From: Actinomycetota bacterium
GTDB taxonomy: Bacteria > Actinomycetota > Nitriliruptoria > Nitriliruptorales > JAHWKO01
Length of the DNA stretch: 64,000 nt
Assembly: GCA_019347675.1 (NCBI GenBank)
Contig: JAHWKW010000017.1
Location: 1 to 64,000, forward strand
Direction of reading: 5' to 3'
Each line of letters begins with the position of its first letter. Positions within the stretch are counted from its first letter, which is position 1. Of the stretch, positions 22,472 through 30,385 are shown in pieces. The position numbers were made by a program, and so were the translations under genes. Under the pieces are notes generated by a model. It worked only from the letters and a program-made list of their open reading frames with translations. It did not search any database and was not told the origin of the DNA.

Positions 22472-24199
22472 TCAGCGCACGCGTCGGCGCAGCGCCAGCG
22501 CCAGGCCCGCCAATGCGAGACCAGCGACGGTCGCTGCAGCCGGCCCACCGGTCCGCGGCAGCTCCCGTGCGGATGGGGTGGGAGCCGGGCCGATCACCTG
22601 AGGTGCGTCGAGCCGGAACCGGCCGTCCAGCGGGGCACCCACGCCACCGAACGCGTCGTCCTGGCCCGCCACGGGCCGGTCGAAGCACTGGGCCGTTGCC
22701 GCCACGTCGTCGTGGAACACACCGGAACCCGAGTTCTGGCTCACCTGGACGGTGATCGTCGCCGACCTGGTCTCACCGGGCGGGATCGGCCCGATGTCGT
22801 TCCACACGACCCGGTTGTTGCTGACCTCGCTGGCCTGCGGGTCGGTCCCGCGGACGTCCCAGGCCACGCCCGCGTCACCGGTGATGGTGTCTTCGACGCG
22901 CACGTTGCGCAGCTCGCAGGCGAAGTGGTTCAGCACCGTGATCGTGTAGACGAACGTGTCCCCGGGCTGGACCTGGTCGGGCGTCACGGTCTTGTTGACG
23001 GGGAGCGGGCACAGCAGGCCGCCCGCCGGGACGGTCGCGGCCACCTCCATGTGACCGACACGGATGTCGCCGAGCTCCGCGAGGCTCACGCGGACCACGT
23101 CCACGGCCGCGGAGACCGACGTGGCCGTGACCTGTGGCTGCGTGTCCGCGCCGCCACCGATCGCACGCGGGTCCTCACCGATCGCGATCTCCACGCCGGG
23201 GATCTGGTTGATCACCAGGCCCTCGTCGCCGAGGAGCTGCTGGGTCGTGACCGTGAGCACTTCCTCGATCGCGCCGCCCCCGCTCTGTCGCAGGAGCCGC
23301 AAGACCGGCGTCTCGGGCGACACGTCGCCCGGTCCGTAGTGCACGAACGAGCTGCCTTCGGTCCCGCCGGCGTGTGCCCGGAGCACCCACTCGCCGAGGA
23401 ACTCCAGCGTGAGGACCTCCTCGCCGCCGAGGTTGATGCTGACCGGTGCGATCGTCTGGCGGTTCTCGGCCACCAGCGCCAGGGCGTTGCCGGCAGGTTC
23501 ACCGTCGGCGTTGATCTGCGGTGCCAGGTAGTTCCGCGACAGCGACCACGAGACGTTGCGCTCGGGCTGGTCGGCCTGGGTGGCCAGGACCGGCTGCTCG
23601 AGGCCCTCCTGCTCCTGTCCGGCCTGCTCCTGGTCGAGGAGCTGGGCGTTCTCGGCGTACCCCAGCCCGTAGGAGATGTCGGCCCCCAGGTTCCGACATG
23701 CGTCGGGGCCGGTCGCGGGCGCGGCGAAAGCCTCCCCGCGGAGCGTCGAGGCGTAGGCGAGCGGGTCGGCGTCGACCGGCCCGATCTCGTTCACCACCGG
23801 TCCGGTCCGCGGCGGTGCGGCCGCCTCGGACAGGCCCGCCAGGCGGACCTGCGGGTCGTCGGTCCCTGCAGGCTCACCCAAGGCCGCGTCGAGGCCGTAC
23901 CCGCGCCCGTAGCTGTCCTTGCCCGTCTGCGCGGGCTGGACCAGCGCCCCGTACTCGTTGGTCCTCTGGGTGGCGAGTCCCTGGCTGTCGACCGTCGCCC
24001 CGGAGAAGGCGACCTCGGCGTCCACGGCGCGCGTGTCCGCTGCGCGCAGGGCATCGGCGTGGATCACCGCCCCGTTGGAGTAGGCGGAGAAGGCCGCCTG
24101 TTCAAGCGGCACCTGCGCAGAGGCGCCCGGTGCCCCCAGCGCCAGCAAGGCGACCACCCCGGCGACCGCCGTGAGACGTATACGGAAACGTGAGCCCAT
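22472..24199 (-). CDS. LPxTG-anchored surface protein with DUF11-type repeat
   Basis: A 575-residue surface protein. Signal peptide 1-28 (VAGVVALLALGAPGASAQ). A long unassigned region follows (about 30-390), with choice-of-anchor-like features such as AYSNGAVIHADAL. A DUF11-like beta domain spans about 410-510 (VNKTVTPDQVQPGDTFVYTI, TVLNHFACELRNVRVEDTI). The C-terminus is a sorting signal: ELPRTGG, hydrophobic stretch, RRRVR. It would be exported and covalently linked to the wall by a sortase; a class E sortase is encoded at 11466-12128. It starts with ATG at 24199. The function of the exposed region is unknown. Confidence 0.82.
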   Translation of the reverse strand: MGSRFRIRLTAVAGVVALLALGAPGASAQVPLEQAAFSAYSNGAVIHADALRAADTRAVDAEVAFSGATVDSQGLATQRTNEYGALVQPAQTGKDSYGRGYGLDAALGEPAGTDDPQVRLAGLSEAAAPPRTGPVVNEIGPVDADPLAYASTLRGEAFAAPATGPDACRNLGADISYGLGYAENAQLLDQEQAGQEQEGLEQPVLATQADQPERNVSWSLSRNYLAPQINADGEPAGNALALVAENRQTIAPVSINLGGEEVLTLEFLGEWVLRAHAGGTEGSSFVHYGPGDVSPETPVLRLLRQSGGGAIEEVLTVTTQQLLGDEGLVINQIPGVEIAIGEDPRAIGGGADTQPQVTATSVSAAVDVVRVSLAELGDIRVGHMEVAATVPAGGLLCPLPVNKTVTPDQVQPGDTFVYTITVLNHFACELRNVRVEDTITGDAGVAWDVRGTDPQASEVSNNRVVWNDIGPIPPGETRSATITVQVSQNSGSGVFHDDVAATAQCFDRPVAGQDDAFGGVGAPLDGRFRLDAPQVIGPAPTPSARELPRTGGPAAATVAGLALAGLALALRRRVR

Positions 24200-24225
24200 C
24201 GTGAGTACTCCCTAGCTCGGGGCCG

Positions 24226-24253
24226 GGGTGAGGGGCGCCCCCTGGCCTCACCC
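24226..24253 (-). terminator. Hairpin downstream of PGRP gene
   Basis: GGGTGAGG (24226-24233) pairs with CCTCACCC (24246-24253), with a GC-rich loop that includes the palindrome GGCGCC. It lies 66 bases past the amidase stop and just upstream of the LPxTG gene, so it could separate the two transcripts. There is no T tract. Confidence 0.45.
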
Positions 24254-24318
24254 AACTTCCACGCCATGCATCTGGGTGTACGGCGCACAAGCCTGTCAAC
24301 GATCGTGGTGCTGGCTGG

Positions 24319-25674
24319 TTACGCGGACGACCGCATCGGCCGGTCGCCGCGGTCCGATCGTGGCCCGTACCGTAGACGAGTCGAACCCGCTATGGCCAGG
24401 ACAGCCAGCTGCAGCGCGCTTCGCGGCGACAGACGCAGGCCCGGGGGGAGCCCAGCCCCGACCGCCGAGATGTCCGTTCCGTCGGCCGCGAACGCCGTCG
24501 GTCCGGCGGCCAGCAGCGGTGGGCCATCCGGCCACGCGGCGGCCAACTCGGCGGCGCGTTGGCGGACGTCCCCCAACACGGCGTACAGGTGGCGTCCCGG
24601 GCACGACGTGTTCGCGGCCGTGTCGAGGTGGCCGGAGACGACAGGGACCGTCACGGTCGACCCCGGTCGGTAGCGCGACAGCTTGGGGTTGACGTCGGTG
24701 GACGTCACCACGTCGGTCCATCCCACCGGGTCCAGGCCGTGGACGGCGGCTTTCCACGCGATCACCCGGGCGAGCCCCTCCAGGGCCGGAGCCGGGACCG
24801 GCTGTGTGTCGAAGTCACCGATGACCGACACGCCCACCGAGCGCTCGTTGAAGCCCGAGGCGTGAGCCCCGACCACGGGTCGTTCGACCCCGCCGGCGCG
24901 GCCTTCGAAGACGCGCCCGTACCGGTCGATCAGGAAGTTGTACCCGATGTCCGACCAGCCTCGTTGTCGCACGTGGAACAGGCAGATGGCCCGGACCACG
25001 TCGTCGGCCTCTTCAGGCGCGTAGTTGGGGAAGATCGCGGTGTGATGAACGTACGCCATCTGCACGTCGGTGGCGTACCGGGCCGGCGTGCGCGGCCGGC
25101 ACTCTCCGTTGGGGTCCCATTGGCTGCGTGAGACGAACTCAGGGGTGGCCGGGGCGGCGTAGGCAGCGCCCGGACGACCGAGCGGGTCGTAGGCCAGGCC
25201 GGCGTCCCCATCCATGCTGATGCGTGTGACGTCCAGCGCCGGGGTGTCGCCGCGGACCCGGAACTGGAACGCCTGCACCTGGCCGAGCCAGACCGGCCCC
25301 GACGCGGTGTCGTGGTCACCATCGGCATCGACGTCGACCGGGAACCACGGGCCCCAGCCGCCGGTGTCACGCCCGCGGACCTCGACCTCGATCCCGGCCG
25401 TGGCGTCCCAGTCGGCACCGACCAGAACCGCGTGCTGCTGCACCGCCGGGGCGCGGTGCCAGCCGTCAGCGTCCGCCGCGGCCCACGTGTCGACCGTCAG
25501 CGACCGCACGCGGCTCGTGGGTGCGTCGCCGGGTGGGGACAGCCGTCCCGGCAGGCTCAGCGCGGCGACGACGGCCACCAGCGTGGTGACGCGGACGATC
25601 GTCCACCATCGCGTCCACGTCCGGGCGGTTGCCCGATCGGCCACGCGTCGCTCCCCCCGTCGCGGACCGGGCAT
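24319..25674 (-). CDS. Exported PGRP-type N-acetylmuramoyl-L-alanine amidase
   Basis: A 451-residue exported protein. Residues about 20-45 form a signal/anchor (TIVRVTTLVAVVAALSLPG). An unassigned beta-rich region spans about 60-165. The peptidoglycan-recognition/amidase domain spans about 170-360: FVSRSQWDPNGECRPR, zinc His in AYVHHTAIF, GWSDIGYNFLIDRYGRVFEGR, GAHASGFNERSVGVSVIGDF, and His and Cys in VSGHLDTAANTSCPG. The enzyme cleaves the lactyl-Ala bond of peptidoglycan. The last 60 residues contain a hydrophobic stretch. ATG 25674 was chosen because the frame further upstream is antisense to the kinase gene. It is divergent from the kinase gene, only 15 bases apart. Confidence 0.88.
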   Translation of the reverse strand: MPGPRRGERRVADRATARTWTRWWTIVRVTTLVAVVAALSLPGRLSPPGDAPTSRVRSLTVDTWAAADADGWHRAPAVQQHAVLVGADWDATAGIEVEVRGRDTGGWGPWFPVDVDADGDHDTASGPVWLGQVQAFQFRVRGDTPALDVTRISMDGDAGLAYDPLGRPGAAYAAPATPEFVSRSQWDPNGECRPRTPARYATDVQMAYVHHTAIFPNYAPEEADDVVRAICLFHVRQRGWSDIGYNFLIDRYGRVFEGRAGGVERPVVGAHASGFNERSVGVSVIGDFDTQPVPAPALEGLARVIAWKAAVHGLDPVGWTDVVTSTDVNPKLSRYRPGSTVTVPVVSGHLDTAANTSCPGRHLYAVLGDVRQRAAELAAAWPDGPPLLAAGPTAFAADGTDISAVGAGLPPGLRLSPRSALQLAVLAIAGSTRLRYGPRSDRGDRPMRSSA

Positions 25675-25689
25675 GCTAACGGAGGGCGC

Positions 25690-26676
25690 ATGTCGAGGCA
25701 GAGGACGGTCCCGCAGCGCCCGGCGTCGCCCGACTCGCGAGAGGCCACGGCCATGACGAGCATCGCCACGCTCACGCTGAACCCGGCGTTGGACAGCGCC
25801 ACGCAGGTCGACCGGGTCGTCCCCGACGAGAAGCTGCGCTGCACGCGGCCCGAGGTCGAACCGGGCGGCGGCGGGATCAACGTCGCCCGGGTGGTGGCGC
25901 GGCTCGGCGGGAGCGCCGTCGCGGTCTACCCGGCTGGCGGCCCTCCGGGCCGCCACTTGCACGAACTCCTCGAGGACGAGGGCGTCGACAGCCGCCCGGT
26001 CACCGTCCGCGAACCCACCCGGACCAACCTGCACGTGTCCGAGTCGGACACCGAGTCCCAGTACCGCTTCGTGATGCCCGGCGGCAGCCTCGCCGAAGAC
26101 GAATGGCGCCGCTGCCTCGCCGCGGCCACCTCGCTCGGGGCCGGCTACCTCGTCGCCAGCGGCAGCCTCCCGCCCGATGTCCCCGATGACCTGTACGCCC
26201 GCATGGTTCGCGAGGCGCCCGATGACTGCCGGGTCGTGGTCGACACGTCGGGGCCGGCCCTGCGTGCGGTCGCCAACGCCGGGGCGTACCTGCTCAAACC
26301 CAACGCCAGCGAGCTCCGCGACCTGTGTGGCGACCTGCGGGAGGAAGCCGACCTGGAGAACGCCGCCGAGGACCTCGTCGACTCCGGAGCCGCGGACGCG
26401 GTGCTGCTGTCGCTCGGTGCCGGCGGGGCGTACCTGGCCGTGCGGGGAGGCAAGGGCCATGCCCTGCGGGCCCCGACCGTGCCGATCCGCAGCCGGGTCG
26501 GTGCCGGCGACAGCATGGTCGGCGGGATCGTGACCGCCCTGGCACGCGGCTGCGATCTGATCGAGGCGGCGCGATTCGGGTTGGCGGCGGGCGCGGCGGC
26601 GGTGATGACCCCCGGCACCCAGCTCTGCCGCCGCGAGGACACCGAGCGGCTGTACGAACGCGAACAGCCCCAGTAG
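25690..26676 (+). CDS. PfkB-family sugar kinase (1-phosphofructokinase-like)
   Basis: A 328-residue ribokinase-fold kinase. TLTLNPALDSATQVD is the family N-terminus; EPGGGGINVARVVARLGG binds sugar; VRAGAGDS-type motif VGAGDSMVGGIV contains the catalytic Asp; LKPNASELRDL is also typical. It is related to 1-phosphofructokinase/tagatose-6-phosphate kinase and would phosphorylate a sugar phosphate with ATP. ATG 25690 has GGAGG at ideal spacing, but the 21 residues it adds are disordered and non-conserved. ATG 25753 gives the standard family start, so the true start is undecided. No PTS genes are nearby. Confidence 0.9.
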   Translation: MSRQRTVPQRPASPDSREATAMTSIATLTLNPALDSATQVDRVVPDEKLRCTRPEVEPGGGGINVARVVARLGGSAVAVYPAGGPPGRHLHELLEDEGVDSRPVTVREPTRTNLHVSESDTESQYRFVMPGGSLAEDEWRRCLAAATSLGAGYLVASGSLPPDVPDDLYARMVREAPDDCRVVVDTSGPALRAVANAGAYLLKPNASELRDLCGDLREEADLENAAEDLVDSGAADAVLLSLGAGGAYLAVRGGKGHALRAPTVPIRSRVGAGDSMVGGIVTALARGCDLIEAARFGLAAGAAAVMTPGTQLCRREDTERLYEREQPQ

Positions 26677-26703
26677 CCACCGCGAGGGTGGACCGGGTCG
26701 GTT

Positions 26704-27864
26704 TCAGGCCACCACGGCCAGCGGGACGAGCCGCTCGGTGTCAGTGAGCGCCCCGTGGTGGCCGACCAGCTCACGCTGCTGGGGATCGACGTGCTTCTGC
26801 ACGATCGCGATCGCGTCGGTGGCGACCGCCAGCACATCCCCGATCCGCCCCCGGACCCGATCGGGGACGTGCGGGCCGTACCAGTCAGCCTCCATGGCCT
26901 CCTCCCGCGACACCACCGCGGCGACGGCCCCAAGCTGGGATCCCCACGCGGCCAGGACGCTGCTGGCCGCGCCGGGCTCCGCGTGGACGTGCCGGCATCG
27001 CGGCTCCCCAGCCAGCACCCGCACGCCCTCCATCAACTCCGGGTGGTCGCTCACCTCGACCTGCCGGGCCCGGGGGACATCGACCATCCCGTGGTCGCCG
27101 GTGACCACCAGGAGCGTGGCGTCGGGCAGCTCGTGCGCGAGCCGTGCGACGAGGGCGTCGATCCGCGCCAGCTCGCGGCGCCAATGTGGGCTGTTCACGC
27201 CGTGGATGTGCCCGACGCGGTCGAGGCCACCGTGGTAGGCGTACACCAGCCGACGTTCGGCGGCCGCCAGCGCCCCGAGCGTCAGCGTCACCAGGTCGGC
27301 GGGCGTGTCGGCCTCGATCTGCATGGCGCCGCGTATGATCGCCCGCGACAATCCCGATCCGGCGTGCTTGGACGGTCCGACCGCCACGGGACGTAACCCA
27401 GCGGCGGCGGCCCGCTCGAACACGGTCGGTATCGGCTGGAACACCTCGGGGACGACGGTCGCGTCCAAGTGCACCCGTGGTCCCACGCCGTGCAGCTTCC
27501 ACGCCAGGACGTTCATGGGACGGGTGCGGTCCGGCAGTGCCACGGTCGCCCCGGTCAGGCCGTGCACGCCGGCAGGACGGCCGGTGCCGATCGCTCCCAG
27601 GCTGGCGGCGGTGGTGGTGGGGAAAGCCGCGTCGAGGGCGTCGGGGCGGGCGGCGCGGTGGAGGAACGGGGCCAGGTCAGCGTGGGCGGCCAGGGCTTCC
27701 CAGCCGAGCGCATCCACCACCAGCAGGCACACCCGCGTCGCCGACGGCAAGCCGATCACGTTGGGCTCGGCGGTCATCCCGACGGCGTGGAGCAGCGCAC
27801 AGCCGAGGTCGGCCAGGGACGCCTGCCCGTACCGTGGCGCCGGCAGCGTGGCTGTCACGGGCAC
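26704..27864 (-). CDS. Alkaline-phosphatase-fold nucleotide pyrophosphatase/phosphodiesterase-like protein
   Basis: A 386-residue cytoplasmic-looking enzyme of the type I phosphodiesterase/AP superfamily. Metal-site motifs are LLVVDALGWEAL (first Asp), the nucleophile Thr region FPTTTAASLGAIGTGRPAG, YAYHGGLDRVGHIHG, VVTGDHGMVDVP and LVGHHGALT. No signal peptide is present. Substrates of close relatives are nucleotide or sugar-nucleotide diesters, so the exact one cannot be given. It starts at GTG 27864, five bases after GGAGG; GTG 27858 is an alternative. It converges with the PfkB gene. Confidence 0.82.
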   Translation of the reverse strand: MPVTATLPAPRYGQASLADLGCALLHAVGMTAEPNVIGLPSATRVCLLVVDALGWEALAAHADLAPFLHRAARPDALDAAFPTTTAASLGAIGTGRPAGVHGLTGATVALPDRTRPMNVLAWKLHGVGPRVHLDATVVPEVFQPIPTVFERAAAAGLRPVAVGPSKHAGSGLSRAIIRGAMQIEADTPADLVTLTLGALAAAERRLVYAYHGGLDRVGHIHGVNSPHWRRELARIDALVARLAHELPDATLLVVTGDHGMVDVPRARQVEVSDHPELMEGVRVLAGEPRCRHVHAEPGAASSVLAAWGSQLGAVAAVVSREEAMEADWYGPHVPDRVRGRIGDVLAVATDAIAIVQKHVDPQQRELVGHHGALTDTERLVPLAVVA

Positions 27865-27907
27865 GCGACCTCCACACGATCCGGTACAGACTGAACGTAA
27901 CAGTCGT

Positions 27908-28681
27908 TCACGGCTGTTCGGGTCGGTGGACGTGGACGGTGATGTCGTCGGCTGCCCGGATGGCGTCGACCAGCCGCTCTTCGCGACGCACCCGCGCACC
28001 CGGCCACACGACCGACCGCACCACATCTCCTTCGACGACGGCGCCCTTCCCGATCACGCTCTCGCCTCCGGAGGCGACCAGGTTGGCGGCGAGATACTCG
28101 GCGGGGGTGCCGCAGTCGAAGTACGGCACAGTGCTGTCGACGAGGTCGAGGCGGCCGGCCTCGGCGTGCGGCGCGAACACGCCCTGGTACAACCCGAGCC
28201 GCTCGGCGGGGAGGTCACGGACCACCGTCCACGGCAAGACAGCCGCCCCGCAGTAGCGCCGCCCGTCGAAGTCGGCCCGCTGGAGATCGCGGACGGTCAA
28301 CAGCCGCGCCCGCGTGCGGTCCCAACCGGCCACGAAGCCGTCGAGGTCGTGGGCGTGGTAGACGTCGACGTTGAGCACGAGCACGTGTCGCCCGTCGATC
28401 CAGGCGCGCAGCCGTCCGAGCGCACCAGCGGTCCCCAGCGCCTGTGGGGCCTCGACCGAGACGTGCACGCCGCGGGCGGAGAGGTGCGGTTGGAGCTGGT
28501 CACGGCCGTGGCAGACGTTCACGGCGACCCGCTCGACGACCGGCTGCAGCCGGCCGAGGGCCCGGTCGACCAGCGGGACGTTGTTGACCGGGCAGAGCGC
28601 CTTCGGGCGGACGTGCGTGAGCGGTCGCAGGCGCGTCCCCGCACCCGCGGCCAGCACCACCCCGACCAGGTCGGAGGTCAA
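27908..28681 (-). CDS. Sugar-phosphate nucleotidyltransferase
   Basis: A 257-residue NTP-transferase of the glucose-1-phosphate thymidylyl-/mannose-1-phosphate guanylyltransferase type. The signature VVLAAGAGTRLRPLTHVRPK binds nucleotide, with the following NNVPLVDRAL and VLNVDVY (metal Asp). The C-terminus has a short left-handed helix-like part (VIGKGAVVEGDVVRSVVWPGA). It makes NDP-sugars for cell-envelope polysaccharides. It starts with TTG at 28681, overlapping the upstream channel gene's stop by 4 bp (TTGA), so the two are coupled. The specific sugar is not determined. Confidence 0.85.
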   Translation of the reverse strand: MTSDLVGVVLAAGAGTRLRPLTHVRPKALCPVNNVPLVDRALGRLQPVVERVAVNVCHGRDQLQPHLSARGVHVSVEAPQALGTAGALGRLRAWIDGRHVLVLNVDVYHAHDLDGFVAGWDRTRARLLTVRDLQRADFDGRRYCGAAVLPWTVVRDLPAERLGLYQGVFAPHAEAGRLDLVDSTVPYFDCGTPAEYLAANLVASGGESVIGKGAVVEGDVVRSVVWPGARVRREERLVDAIRAADDITVHVHRPEQP

Positions 28682-29502
28682 GCGGCAGCCTGCTGCGAGG
28701 GACGGGCACGTTCCTCGTCGACCTTCCGACGGCCGACCTGGACCAGACGCAGGGTCGTGACCAGCCCGACCCCTCCGATCAGGTTGCCCAACACCGACCA
28801 GGCGAAGACGCCCAGCCAGTCCAGGTAGCCGAACGGTGCGCCGACGTGCAACGCAGCGAACATCTCCAGTGATGTCACGATCGAGTGCAGCATCGGCGTG
28901 CCGGCCAGCAGGAACGCGGTCACGATCCCAGCGGTGAGCTTGCCGAGCATGGACCGGGTGCCCCGTTCCATCCAGGTCATCAGCGTCATCGTTGCGCCGG
29001 CGAGGATGGCGCTGGCCAACGTCGTGGCGCCGATGCCCAGGTCGGGGTAGTGCTCACCGGTCTCGATCACCACCGCGGCCTTGTGCAGGCGTGGGACGGC
29101 CCAGATGACCAGCCCCATCATCACCCAGCCGCCCAGCAGGTTGGTGACGGCCGTCCCGGCCCACAGCCGCCCGACCGCCATCCAGCGCGCGTTGTGTGCC
29201 ACCACCGCCGTGATCGGGACGAGGAAGTTCTCGGTGAACAGCTCGCTGCGGGCGAGGATCAGCGCGATGAACCCGATGCTGAAGGCCAGGGCACCGAGGA
29301 GCCGGCTGCCGGTCGCCTCACGCACGATCAGCAGCGCCAGCACCCCGAAGCCCAGGTCGATCCCGCCGACCGCGCCGGTGGACAGCAGCGACGCCCAGGA
29401 TCGGTGCAGCCGCTCGACGCCCTCGGCGACCGACTGCTCGAAGGTGGTGTGGACGGTCTCCTCATCCCGCGACTCGGACTCGACCGTCTGCTGCTCCGCC
29501 AT
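28678..29502 (-). CDS. Formate/nitrite transporter (FocA/NirC) family protein
   Basis: A 274-residue channel protein. A charged N-terminus (residues 1-35) precedes six transmembrane helices. FNT features include GGIDLGFGVLALLI, GFIALILARSELFTENFLVP, the conserved ELFTEN stretch, the N-L-L-G-G-W motif and GNLIGGVGLVTTLRLVQ. FNT proteins are pentameric channels for small monovalent anions. This member belongs to the divergent YfdC-like group rather than classical FocA. The start is ATG 29502. It is coupled to the nucleotidyltransferase gene, an unusual pairing. Confidence 0.85.
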   Translation of the reverse strand: MAEQQTVESESRDEETVHTTFEQSVAEGVERLHRSWASLLSTGAVGGIDLGFGVLALLIVREATGSRLLGALAFSIGFIALILARSELFTENFLVPITAVVAHNARWMAVGRLWAGTAVTNLLGGWVMMGLVIWAVPRLHKAAVVIETGEHYPDLGIGATTLASAILAGATMTLMTWMERGTRSMLGKLTAGIVTAFLLAGTPMLHSIVTSLEMFAALHVGAPFGYLDWLGVFAWSVLGNLIGGVGLVTTLRLVQVGRRKVDEERARPSQQAAA

Positions 29503-29562
29503 CGCCTCCCCCACGTCCGCTCCCACGGTAGTGGCCCCCGGTCGTGACTTAGCCTGGCCGCG

Positions 29563-30027
29563 ATGGCACAGCGTGCGGTGATCGTCGACCTCGACAGGAC
29601 GCTGGCGTCCGTGGCCTGGCGCGTGCACCACGTCCGTGGCCGTCCGCGGGACTGGCAACGGTTCTTCGCCGGCATGGGTGAGGACGCGCCGGTCCCGTGG
29701 GTGGTGGAGCTGCTCCGCGCTGACCACGGCGACGCCGAGAAGCTGATCGTGACCGGCCGTCCCGACGACTACCGCCAGGTCTGCGAGCGGTGGCTCGCCG
29801 AGCACGACGTCCCCTACGACCAGCTGCTGATGCGCCGCGGCGGCGACTTCCGCCCCGACCACGTGGCCAAGGCCGAACTGTACGAGCGCCACATCCGCGA
29901 CCGGTTCGACGTCGCGTTCGTCGTCGACGACCGCCCCGCCGTCGTGCGGATGTGGCGGGCGCGTGGGCTGCACGTCGTGCAGCCAACCGACCCCGGCCTG
30001 GCGCCGCTGCGCGCATCGGCGACCTGA
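29563..30027 (+). CDS. HAD-type phosphatase domain protein (PNKP 3'-phosphatase-like)
   Basis: A 154-residue HAD-fold phosphatase. Motif I VIVDLDRTLASV has the nucleophile Asp and the D+2 acid-base residue. Motif II is LIVTGRPDDYR. The Lys is in DHVAKAELY, and motif IV is VAFVVDDRPAVVRMW. Size and motifs match the phosphatase half of T4-type polynucleotide kinase-phosphatase. The substrate may be nucleic-acid 3'-phosphates or a small molecule. It is a single gene, divergent from the FNT gene. Confidence 0.8.
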   Translation: MAQRAVIVDLDRTLASVAWRVHHVRGRPRDWQRFFAGMGEDAPVPWVVELLRADHGDAEKLIVTGRPDDYRQVCERWLAEHDVPYDQLLMRRGGDFRPDHVAKAELYERHIRDRFDVAFVVDDRPAVVRMWRARGLHVVQPTDPGLAPLRASAT

Positions 30028-30048
30028 CGCCACCGCCACGACGTCAGG

Positions 30049-30381
30049 TCAGCGGCAGTTGCGGCTGGTGTAGTCGGCGATCCGTTGCCGTGCCGGCTCG
30101 GCGTCGGCGTGCGGTCGGTGCTGGTCGGCGACGACGAGGCCGACCTCGTCGCGGAGCTCCGCCGGGGCGTTGGCCAGGAGCACCACCTGCACGTCGTGGT
30201 CGTGCTCGCCGGCCTGCGTGCCGTCTTCGTGGGGGTGGTCGCCGCTGGGATCAGCATCGCCGCGGCCCTGCTGAGCCTGCTGGGTGTACACGTCCCAGGC
30301 GTCACAGAACGCCTGGGACGAGGTGTTGGACCCGCCGCACGCCACCGACGCGGCCGCGACCACAGCGACGATCCAGCGCAT
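30049..30381 (-). CDS. Small lipoprotein downstream of pknB
   Basis: A 110-residue predicted lipoprotein: signal MRWIVAVVAAASVACGG with a Cys lipobox, then a His/Asp-rich linker (HPHEDGTQAGEHDHD) and a charged C-terminal region ending in NCR. It follows the PASTA kinase gene by four bases and is probably the last gene of the cell-shape operon. The function is unknown; the location suggests an envelope role. Confidence 0.65.
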   Translation of the reverse strand: MRWIVAVVAAASVACGGSNTSSQAFCDAWDVYTQQAQQGRGDADPSGDHPHEDGTQAGEHDHDVQVVLLANAPAELRDEVGLVVADQHRPHADAEPARQRIADYTSRNCR

Positions 30382-30385
30382 CACG

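Noticed and set aside
27305-28828. 507-codon plus-strand frame
   Set aside because: Antisense to the phosphodiesterase and nucleotidyltransferase genes, both of which have clear motifs.
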